From the NCBI GenBank assembly GCA_038373865.1, contig JAXGGA010002932.1, forward strand, positions 1 to 64,000: a stretch of DNA of 64,000 nucleotides. Reading direction: 5' to 3'. Source of the DNA: Uloborus plumipes. Taxonomy: Eukaryota; Arthropoda; Arachnida; Araneae; Uloboridae. Below are positions 56,328-64,000 of this stretch, piece by piece. The first letter of the stretch is position 1. Every line of letters begins with the position of its first letter. Position numbers and translations under genes: made by a program. The notes beneath the pieces are model-generated. The model ran no database searches, was not told where the DNA came from, and saw nothing but the letters and a program-made list of their open reading frames with translations.

Positions 56328-57076
56328 TATTAAGTTTAGGAATTTTGCGTCGTCTCCATGGAAACCGTAAGAAAGAAAATAGTTCCACTTTTTTTTTTAC
56401 GCACTGCTGTCGACGCATTTCATTTATTTTATGTTTATCGAATGAGGCTCACGTTTTTATTTATGTCCTCATGTCTCAGTTATTTCTCAACGTTTTCTAA
56501 CTAATCTAGGGATACGTTAATAAAACAAAAATTTCTAATTAAAAGTTGTGCTCTATTAACGTTGGTTTTTGAATAGAATAATAGTTTACGCAGAAACCAT
56601 TGATGCAAAAGTAAAGTGTGAGAAAAGTCCAGAGTGTAGTATCTATGACAACCATCAAGGGGAAAAGTGCGGAGAGTGGGAAATTACTTTTACTTTGAGC
56701 CGCCAGCTCTCGCTACAGTTCTGGCTTCTGCACATATTTGAAGTTTTGGCATTGAAAATGTAATAAATGCATACAATATTCTATTATACTCAATATGTTT
56801 CAATATTCTTAGTGTTACACACCAGTTTTATCGTAATGACTCAGTTTCATAGTAATTTTACTAATTGAAGTATTTATTTTCGTTTTGTTCTGGTAGTACA
56901 AGAAAAGATGACATTTCCGGGAGGGGGGGGGGTTATTGAAATAAGTATAATGAGCATTATTTGGAATATAAAAAGCATGTTCCATAGTTAAGTTGTTTAT
57001 AATAAAACCAATCGATATGATCAAATATTATAATACTAGAAATTAGCTGCTATTTGCATTTTATCAACCTCTTAAT
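56328..57076. other. No gene seen
   Basis: AT-rich; contains a G run at 56920-56932. A 64-codon plus frame at 56569-56763 and a 69-codon minus frame at 56815-57024 are unrecognised. Confidence 0.4.
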
Positions 57077-58029
57077 TAGAGATAGCGCGAAGTGCAGCTT
57101 GGTTGAAGCGCCGAATACTGAAGCTTCAGTCAACTAATGGCCGAAGCTTCGGCTGGTGCTCATATTGAACTCTAAACTAGGAATGCACCGACTCTAAGTA
57201 CTTCCAAATTGGAGTGCTCACCACAGACTCTCCCTCCTGTTTTTTTTTTTTTTTTGAATTAGTATGTCCAATTAACATAACTAACAATGTGTTAATAATA
57301 TTATTGACAATAATATGAATATTGACTCTAAGAAATTTCATAAAATATTGAAATTATTTTATGAAAAATTTGAAAATGAAAAACAAAATTCTCTCAGAAA
57401 TAAATTACTTACTGTTTCTAAACTTGGAATTGTATAACAGAGAAAAAAACTGATGGTAAAATTAGTAGTAGAAAAACAATCATCCTTCTCATTGATATTG
57501 ATAGCCGATTACTGACAATGATGATTAAGGAAATGTAATTTAATTATATTTATTTCCTAAGAATGTTCAAGTTAAATATAATATACTGTTAATTATTGAA
57601 CGATTTCTGATTACAAGGGCTCAATATACACAATCAGTTTAATTAAATATGATTTTCTTCTATGTTTTAGTATACTGTATAGTATATCAATTAGTATAAT
57701 CTTTTACCCAGATACACAGCTAACGCCTTGTCATATCTTTGAGTGTCCAGCAATAAGTGCGAGCCTGAGAGAAATTGGTGTATTGCCGTCACTTATAGAC
57801 TTTTATGACGATAACATCTAACAAACCACAAAAGCAGTTATAAGGATCCATAGAGTTACTTAGTTTGGCTAAGTCATAGACACGACAAAAAAAAAGTATA
57901 TAGCCTAAAGGACAATATTTTATGGAATTATAGTCGTAAAATGAAAACTTACAACATAAATTATAATAGGCCGAAACGGCCGAAGCGCATCTTATGCTTC
58001 AGCCTAGCCGAAGCTTCGGCCCATCTCTA
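57077..58029. mobile_element. TIR element with GCCGAAGCTTCGGC motifs, composite
   Basis: The left begins TAGAGATAGCGCGAAGTGCA; the right ends CCGAAGCTTCGGCCCATCTCTA. CGAAGCTTCGG palindromes occur near both ends. Inside are a copy of the 29990 hAT family (from 57178, TAGGAATGCACCGACTC, to ~57520) and a LINE tail (57714-57892). The 8-bp flanks do not match, so the boundaries are provisional. Confidence 0.6.
57714..57892 (+). pseudogene. LINE 3' tail (zinc-finger end), copy 1
   Basis: The reading frame gives QLTPCHIFECPAISASLREI and VLPSLIDFYDDNI, then a stop and a poly(A)-like A run at 57884-57892. It matches the minus-strand copy at 63729-63886, down to the GGCTAAGTCATAGACACGAC tail, so both come from one non-LTR family. 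It is 5'-truncated, as is usual for LINEs. Confidence 0.85.
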
Positions 58030-59185
58030 TAGTATCACTTCATAGTTTGAAAAACAGCAGTACAAATGTATTCTGAAAGAGCCTACAACAAACACTCTAC
58101 TCTAATGAACTTTTTCAAAATGTAATATAGTGAAAAATTGTACCAAAAAATGTTCTTAGTTTAAGTTGTAAGCTATTGAATGTCATAATTTTCATGTAAT
58201 CTTACTACTATTATATATGCGAAAGTTTGTATGGATGGATGTATGGATGGATGTATGTTTGTTCCTCTTTCACGCAAAAACTACTGAATGGATTTTAATG
58301 AAACTTTTACCATAATGTAGCTTATACATCAGAATAACACATAGGCTATAATTTATAACGATATTCGAAAAAGTTCGATTGGTAGCGCTTTTTTCATTCC
58401 AATTTAAGGTACATTTTTCGCATAAATCCGCGAAGGCTTCCAACAAACTAATTCAGTATTTAGTGCATCATCTCAACTCCTGTCGATAGCTAGAATTGCG
58501 TGTATCATTTCCACTTTTCGCATTAAATTTTCAAGGCTTTTCTCAAGTCAAATCAAAAAGTAATTTTTTTTCAGCTTCATGGTAAATATCCGGGCTTTTA
58601 CATAGACATTGGAAACGCTCGCGCGCCCGCTCTCTAACGAGCTTTTACCATGATTTGTATTTTAAAACATTTTGTAATCTTGATTGTAAGTAAGTTTTCG
58701 CAAGTTTTGTAAATGGGTCATTTTCAAAATTTGCTTACATTTGCTGTCCGGAGGTTAAAAAGACGATTTTGAAGCATAATTATTCTTGCATCAAATTTTC
58801 ATTATGTCTTTTAGTATCGGTATAATCATTTAAATTGCTTCATTTCTGTCTAGCGTTAAAAGAGAATTTGAAGTATAACTTATATTTATAAATTCATGCG
58901 ATACTTATTTTCTACGAAATACTAAAATTTATCATAAAATTATGAAATTTATTTATTTATTTTTATATAAGTCTTTAAAAATGAGAATCAAGGCAAAAAC
59001 GCTTGTCCATTTCCAATTTTCGCAAGTTCAACTATTTTTTTCCTATACTTAATGGTCAAAAAAAGTAAATGCAACATATTATTTTTATATATTGACTATT
59101 AGTATATGGTATTCATGATAAATATTGACAATAGTAATTTTATTTCAATAAGAAATGTATGAATATATTTTGTCCGGAAGTTCTT

Positions 59186-59583
59186 GTCAAGTCCGTTACC
59201 CTAAGATTATTTTAGCTAAAAAAGGTATTTATTGAAGTCAAAAGATGGTAACACGTATTCAGTTAACTTAACAAATTAGTGACTTAACCAATTTGTACCA
59301 TTTTGTTTCCCTGAGTCGAGAAGTATTGCTGTGGCGTTTCGCACAAATTTTTTTCCAGGTGCGTATTTTTATTCTTTGTCAAGTCCGTTACCAAAGATTA
59401 TAGTATTAATTTTTACTTTTTCTAAACTTTTATCCCTGAATATTGTTCATTATACAACTCTAAGAAAATGCATATTGTAGTTCAATTTTTAAATTCGACA
59501 ACCTAGCCATAATTTGACATTTTGGTTGAAATGTCAAGTCCGTTACTGGTCAAATCCGTTACCAAATGTCAAATTCGTTACCA
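59186..59583. repeat. Recurring GTCAAGTCCGTTACC motif (five copies)
   Basis: Copies at 59186, 59378, 59533, 59549 and 59568; the first two are exact and the last three vary by one to three bases. The last three are 16-19 bp apart, all in the same direction. Nothing else in the region explains them. Confidence 0.8.
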
Positions 59584-60204
59584 TAAAGTTTTTGATCAAC
59601 ATTTCAATCATCACAAACATCGTTTTAAGCTTCAGGTCGCAAATAATTTCAAATGAAGTTGGTTCTAGGCTCTATGATATAGTTTAAAAGTGAGATTTCA
59701 TATTGATTTTGTATGGTAATGGACGACAATTTTCCTTGCAATTTACAGTTTTACAACAGCATTTGAATACTTAATTATTCATCAAAGTGAACAACCAGTT
59801 ACTTTTTTACACACCTACAATATGTGACTAAACATCTGTTAGTACTTCTAAAAGAAAATAGCAAGTTAAAAAAATTACTTAAAAATTTTGAAATGTAACC
59901 ATATGGTGAAAATGACCCAAATATGTGTTTTAGAATATCGGTAGCGTAATCGCTTGAAGAGATTGGCAACTAATAAATGGATTAGGTTCATTATTGATGG
60001 AGCTTTAAATACAAAACAGCATTTCTTAAATTTGTTAGGCAGTTACTTCGTATCCAATTGAACTGGAATTTTGCCAAATTTGTTGCAAGAAGATTTTAAT
60101 AACTGGGATTCTCGGCGATTTTTTCAACTGACATCAGTTTTTGTGACAAACACTACATAACAGTACTTTACTTCTTACACAACGTAACCAAAATGAAACG
60201 ATTA

Positions 60205-60233
60205 CTAGGTGACCCGTGCGGAATTCCGCACAA
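60205..60233 (-). mobile_element. Nested Helitron 3' terminus
   Basis: On the minus strand: palindrome GTGCGGAATTCCGCAC, then GGGTCAC, then CTAG and T. No matching TC start is found to the right within Helitron C, so only the end is annotated. Confidence 0.65.
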
Positions 60234-61337
60234 AAAAAAAAAAAACCTCTAAACTTAAATTAAATAAAATACCCAAGGCTATTACTAAACTAAATACTAA
60301 CGTTATCGCAAAACTACCATAGTATTTTGAAACAATAAAAGTTACAATTAAGGTTTACCAAGCTAAGCCTTGGCTTGAAATGTCGCATTTAAAATTGATT
60401 TGAACAACAATGGTGACGATTTTAACAGTTGAGCAAAAAAATTTAACTTTTTCAAACTTCAATCGCTTATAAGTCGCTTAAACGTGGATTTTCGAGATTC
60501 TCGTTACGCGGCGCTAGCGGAGAAACGTTCTAAAGAACGCATTTTTTTTAATATTTCGAATGAAATTAAAATGGAGACGATACGACAATTATTTCGCTAG
60601 ATAGAGTCAATTTTGTGCCCAAAAATTGAAGTTCGAATAAAAAACGAACCGACACTTTTTAGAGGGTGGGTCTAATTTTCGTCAATAGCCCGCGGGATAA
60701 GCTTCAAAATCATAAATTTTCATGCAATTCGATAAAGAAATGAGCGAGTTTCGACCGGGTATAGGATTCGGCTTAGAGAAATAATACATGGAGATTGATG
60801 TCTGATATTTATCGACTGCGGCAAAATCTTAATCATCGATAGAATACTCCCACATTTTAAAAAGTTCAGTTTTTTTTCTTTTGTTGGCCGATTCCGTATG
60901 TTTGACCTTTTTAAGATTATGTCAAAACGTAAAGTAATCCGCATACTAAATTAATAAAGCCCTTAAACAAGACTAAAATTGCCATTAATTTGCGCTTTTG
61001 CATAAATAATTGTCAAATGTTTCCATTAATTTCGAAATCATTTAGGACAAAAACTTTTAGCATCATTTTATGGTCAGCAATAGTATCTCAGCATTTGATG
61101 ACTATTTCTCTGTGACAAAAATTAGTGACATAATAATACTGTATTTTCATAAAGTAGGGAGGGGAGCAAAATTATCCTAGGTACAACAAAACAGTTACCG
61201 CAAATTTGGCGACACTTTAAAAATCGTCAAAGCGGTGTGTTTTGAGTTCTTTCAGTTCCGGAAAAAAAACCAAAGGTAAGTATAAATTGTTTCTCAAAAT
61301 TTTTACTGACCCAGGCAGCGCCGGGTATTTTTGCTAG

Positions 61338-61792
61338 TACACTATATTTTGCTAATAATAATAATATTTTTGTTGTTGTTCATTCAACTGATATCAAAAC
61401 TTTTTGCTACTAATACTCGTAAATTACTTCTTTTAAATAGCGAGAAATATATTTTTACGCTTTTAGAGAAGTGCTATCAATTTGATGAGGTTAAAAACAT
61501 TCCCCCTCACGCTTACCCGAATAATGTGCGTTGGAACACGGCGGTATTCGTTTAAGTGACAGAACTCTGAAGCATTATAAAAGGAAATAACGCTAAAGTT
61601 GAAACGTTTCAGCTGTGAAAAAGACTATGAAACGAACCGAATCTCGATAACTCGAACTCCCAAGGGACCGGATAAAAGCTTCAAGTTATCGGTATCTCGA
61701 GTTGTAGGAAGTTTCCAAAACCATCTCAAGAGTTTGGGGCCCAAATGAAGACTTCGAGATACAGGAATATTCGAGTTATAAGGATTCGAGTC
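61338..61792. other. No gene; TCGAGTTAT motifs
   Basis: CTCGATAACTCGAACTCCC, its complement-like TATCTCGAGTTGTAGG, and TATTCGAGTTATAAGG lie within 61640-61790. They resemble the body of a Tigger-like MITE without terminal repeats. Confidence 0.4.
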
Positions 61793-62370
61793 GGGGCCGT
61801 AACCAAACCTTAGTTTTGGGGAAGGTTTTACCAAACCTATTTTTCATGAAATTTATAAAGTCAATAGACATTGATTTCATGTTCTATATTCTGTTGCTTT
61901 TTTGTTACATTAGATGTTAAAAGGGTATTAACGTGAAAAATGTTTTTAAAAAAAAGGACTCATCTTCTCAATGAAGAAAAAAAAATCACGATGGATCAGT
62001 TTACTCATATAAGCACATTCGAAGGAGTGCTTTTGAATTTTCTATCTTACAGGGGGGGGGGGACACTTATAAAATGTATTAAATATAGAGTTTGTTACTT
62101 GCAAATTTGAAGAGATTCGGTGTTATTTTGTGGTATTAAAAATTTGAAGGGAAAGGAGCATTGTTAAGAAAATATGTTTGCAATAACTACAATTAAATAA
62201 ATACTGCAGAAAAAAACACTTAATTTGTTCTGTAATTCAATTTTGATAATTTCATTTTTCAAATGCAGTTTCAAAGTTTTTTTCAGAAAATTAAAATAAA
62301 AAATCAACAATAATTCGGTGAGAAACTATGAAAAGCAATTTTGTAATAGTTTTGAGAAATTCTGGAGAGG
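61793..62370. repeat. Copy of repeat R1 (see 5252)
   Basis: Starts GGGGCCGTAACCAAACCTTA and follows R1: GTCAATAGACATTGATTTCA, TTAGATGTTAAAAGGGT, GGAGTGCTTTTGAAT, TTTGCAATAACTACAAT. It lacks the hAT insertion present in the first copy, which confirms that insertion. The right end is replaced by a CACTR copy. Confidence 0.8.
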
Positions 62371-62545
62371 TCCTGGAACCTCTGCTGCCAGTTGTAGTTT
62401 TTACAGTATAATACAGCTAAATCTTACGGCAATAAACTGTAAAATTGCTAGTTTTACAGTTTATTACTGTGCATTTTACAGTTTCAAACTGGAACCTCGG
62501 TTGCTAGCATTATACTGTAAAAACAACAGTTACTTTTTTGTAGTG
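62371..62545 (-). mobile_element. CACTR MITE, copy 7 (partial)
   Basis: Reverse orientation: GGAACCTCTGCTGCCAGTTG at the left, GGAACCTCGGTTGCTAGCAT toward the right, ending TTACTTTTTTGTAGTG. It carries the same paired ACTGTAAA/TTTACAGT units. The left terminus is missing. Confidence 0.72.
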
Positions 62546-62553
62546 TTCTAGTC

Positions 62554-62800
62554 TCAACCACCGTATTTGTTTCTCTTCCAGGCTCCCCAGTGCTCCTTCC
62601 AGTGAGCGGCACTGACTCTAGCGGAACACCGATCTGCCCTAAACACTTGATGTTCGATCATTCCACGAACGTGCCGCAATTCCTCCCGATTAAGGTCCAT
62701 GCTATGAGCAAGCGCTTCCTCAACTACAAGCTCTACTGTTTCTTGCACTTCTTCGGCCGCATTAGGACTAACTGCCACAACTCACTCCTCCTCTGAAAAG
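62554..62800 (-). CDS. Possible exon of an unidentified gene
   Basis: On the minus strand an open frame reads AVSPNAAEEVQETVELVVEE and then MDLNREELRHVRGMIEHQVF. It is Glu-rich and hydrophilic, likely helical. An acceptor-like TTTTCAG lies directly upstream near 62797-62803. It is more GC-rich than its flanks, which favours coding. But a frame also exists on the other strand, the stop is only a few bases before the CACTR copy, and I recognise no family. Confidence 0.3.
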
Positions 62801-63134
62801 TCCACGCTGTGATACATCAGATATAATCAGCTGCAGATCTCAGTAGAACAAACACGCTTTTAGGTCATTTCTCCACACGTTTCCAGAGACGAGCTGATAT
62901 CTGAATTTCGACAATTTATATAATTCGATTTTTTTTTCGATTTAATTTGGTTGTTATATGCGGCTGATATAGCTGTACGTATTTGAATCCTCGAATCTTG
63001 AAGAAGGTTGCATTCCTCCTAAAAGCAAGTTTACAAAAGGAAGATCCACAGAACTCCCAAAGTAACTATTCAGTATAAGTTGTGGCAATAATTACAGCAA
63101 TACAAATATCCAAAATCCATTTTCCATTCAACAG
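62801..63134. other. Upstream sequence of TAT, no clear core promoter
   Basis: No strong TATA box fits a start close to the ATG. A weak TTTATATAATT lies at 62916-62926. The rest is AT-rich. Confidence 0.4.
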
Positions 63135-63366
63135 CAATCGACGATCAACTGTTAGATCGAGTTTTGCATTTCTAGAAATTTTGATTCGCTGACTCCAAGC
63201 ATCTCAGATCATCTACTATAGAAAGGTAGAGCATCGTACCTCACACTCTCTCCAACAGCTATCGACGATCAACTGTTAGATCGAGTTTTGCATTTCTAGA
63301 CCTTTCGATTCGCTCATACCAAGCATCTCAAACCATCTACTAAAGGTCGAGTACTCTCTCCAACAG
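63135..63366. repeat. Partial tandem duplication in the TAT leader
   Basis: Unit 1 (63135-63258) and unit 2 (63259-63366) share ATCGACGATCAACTGTTAGA, TCGAGTTTTGCATTTCTAGA, CCAAGCATCTCA and end in CTCTCTCCAACAG. The unit 2 body is about 16 bp shorter. Each unit ends in a pyrimidine-rich stretch plus AG, i.e. a 3' splice site look-alike; a third sits at 63121-63134. Confidence 0.9.
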
Positions 63367-63405
63367 CAGTCAACATTTGCCAACTCGAGTTTCGAACCTA
63401 CCAAG

Positions 63406-63598
63406 ATGCCGATCCGAGTGTCTGCCACCCTCGCCGACCCGCCCCAGCTCCAGAGGGGCTCCAGGGCCACGCCCCGCAGGGGCTGGAACGTGCGCCCCTC
63501 CAACTACGCCACTGGCACCGTCAACCCCATCCGGGCCGTAGTCGAGAACATGAAGCTGACGCCCAACCCGGACAAGAAGATGATCTCGCTGTCAATCG
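63406..63598 (+). CDS. TAT: Tyrosine aminotransferase, first coding exon
   Basis: TAT is a PLP-dependent class I aminotransferase that converts tyrosine and 2-oxoglutarate to 4-hydroxyphenylpyruvate and glutamate, the first step of tyrosine breakdown. The exon gives residues 1-64 plus one base: [20 protein letters not shown], then [20 protein letters not shown] and [17 protein letters not shown]. The WNVRPS, NPIR and [11 protein letters not shown] blocks are the conserved start of animal TAT, leading to the DPT motif in the next exon. The ATG sits in a good context (CCAAG before it). The exon ends in phase 1 at a consensus donor, G then GTGAGT at 63599. Third positions are GC-rich, unlike the flanking repeats. 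The catalytic lysine and most of the enzyme lie beyond the window. Confidence 0.95.
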
Positions 63599-63684
63599 GT
63601 GAGTCATTCTTTAGTTTTTTTTGGCTGTCTTTGCTCTATGAGAGGATTTTTGCCTCCAACTCTGTTACTTTCGTATTCCATGCT
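63599..63684 (+). other. TAT intron 1 (start), with a repeat scrap
   Basis: Begins GTGAGT. GAGGATTTTTGCCTCC at 63644-63659 repeats the motif of 13375 and 41299. It runs into a LINE insertion at about 63685. Confidence 0.8.
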
Positions 63685-64000
63685 GATTTTTTTTTTTTTT
63701 TTTTTGTCGCGTCTATGACTTAGCCGAACTAAATAACTCCATGGATCCTTATAACTGCTTTTGCGATTTGTTGGATGTTATCGTCATAAAGGTCTAAAAG
63801 TGACGGCAATACACCAATTTCTCTTAGGTTCGCACTTATTGCTGGACACTCAAAGATATGACAAGGTGTAAGCTGTGTATCTCGGCAATTGCAACAGTTT
63901 CTATACACCCTTTTACCCTCTCCATCAATCTTCATGCCCCTGTGAAGGCCGGTTCTCAGCCTGGTTGTAGTTTTTGTTATTGGTCGACTTGTATTTATTC
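63685..64000 (-). mobile_element. Non-LTR retrotransposon 3' end in TAT intron 1
   Basis: The poly(A) shows as a T run at 63689-63708 on the plus strand, so the LINE points left. Its coding end runs from the window edge to a stop near 63729. The 5' part is outside the window. The same tail is at 57714 on the opposite strand. Confidence 0.9.
63729..64000 (-). CDS. LINE ORF2 C-terminus (RNase H/zinc-finger end), partial
   Basis: The minus-strand frame is open to the window edge: SRPITKTTTRLRTGLHRGMK, then CCNCRDTQLTPCHIFECPA and VLPSLLDLYDDNIQQIAKAV. The pattern C-x2-C...H-x4-C (CCNC...CHIFEC) is the zinc-knuckle-like end that follows RNase H in Jockey/R1/I-type elements. It lacks an in-window stop before its natural end, so this copy may be fairly young. 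The reverse transcriptase part is beyond the window. Confidence 0.85.
   Translation of the reverse strand, partial: INTSRPITKTTTRLRTGLHRGMKIDGEGKRVYRNCCNCRDTQLTPCHIFECPAISANLREIGVLPSLLDLYDDNIQQIAKAVIRIHGVI

Larger units (their letters stand above)
58200..61337 (+). mobile_element. Helitron C
   Basis: It begins TCTTACTACTATTATATATG after A (58199) and ends CTAG (61334-61337) before T. The 3' hairpin ACCCAGGCAGCGCCGGGT lies about 8 bases ahead of CTAG. The 5' side carries GTTTGTATGGATGGATGTAT and the phrase CACGCAAAAACTACTGAATG, both familiar in Helitron-rich arthropods. No Rep/helicase region is visible. A second, opposite-strand 3' end is nested at 60205. Confidence 0.88.

Overview
This is an intron-bearing eukaryotic genome window, AT-rich and almost entirely transposon-derived. 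It is most likely an arthropod, and I lean towards a chelicerate such as a spider. The reasons are a tyrosine aminotransferase first coding exon with a canonical splice donor, CR1-like and RNase H/zinc-finger-type non-LTR retrotransposons, Ty3/gypsy LTR elements, tRNA-derived SINEs, Helitrons, and hAT, piggyBac, Tc1/mariner and pogo/Tigger-like DNA elements. The species call is inference from repertoire; no search was run.

Only one cellular gene is clearly recognisable: tyrosine aminotransferase (TAT), coding exon 63406-63598, + strand. It starts near the right edge and the rest of the gene lies outside the window. Its leader holds a partly duplicated ~110-125 bp unit, and each copy ends in a 3'-splice-site-like sequence. 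A second cellular signal is a GC-richer island at about 54780-55070 with a CRE-like site, an E-box, a TATA box and a good splice donor. It looks like a promoter plus a non-coding first exon, possibly TAT's own distal leader. A doubtful minus-strand exon lies at 62554-62800.

Everything else is nested mobile DNA. 0.5-10 kb: hAT MITEs, an internally deleted mariner-type element broken by a piggyBac-like insertion, a self-complementary MITE carrying a solo gypsy LTR, and Tigger-like MITEs. 10.6-13.9 kb: Helitron A, whose gene is split by a TIR element that itself carries a hAT MITE. 13.9-19.3 kb: SINEs and a CR1 LINE 3' end. 19.4-23.4 kb: a piggyBac-like element containing Helitron B and a foldback hairpin. 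24-31 kb: a TIR element, SINEs, and the self-complementary MITE family holding two adjacent Helitrons and a hAT element. 31.8-36.0 kb: a recent gypsy element on the minus strand with both LTRs, gag, RNase H and integrase, but no protease or reverse transcriptase. 36-49 kb: foldback, hAT, SINE, piggyBac and Tigger-like elements. 50.4-51.0 kb: a 97-bp tandem satellite. 52-54.6 kb: piggyBac-like MITE, foldback hAT and a 31-bp tandem expansion. 57-61.3 kb: nested hAT, LINE tail and Helitron C. 63.7-64 kb: a LINE inserted in TAT intron 1.

Most calls rest on visible terminal inverted repeats and target-site duplications rather than on proteins. I found no CRISPR array, operon or intact autonomous transposon. 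The most interesting material is four long hairpin elements, the self-complementary MITE family, and the stacked insertion order.
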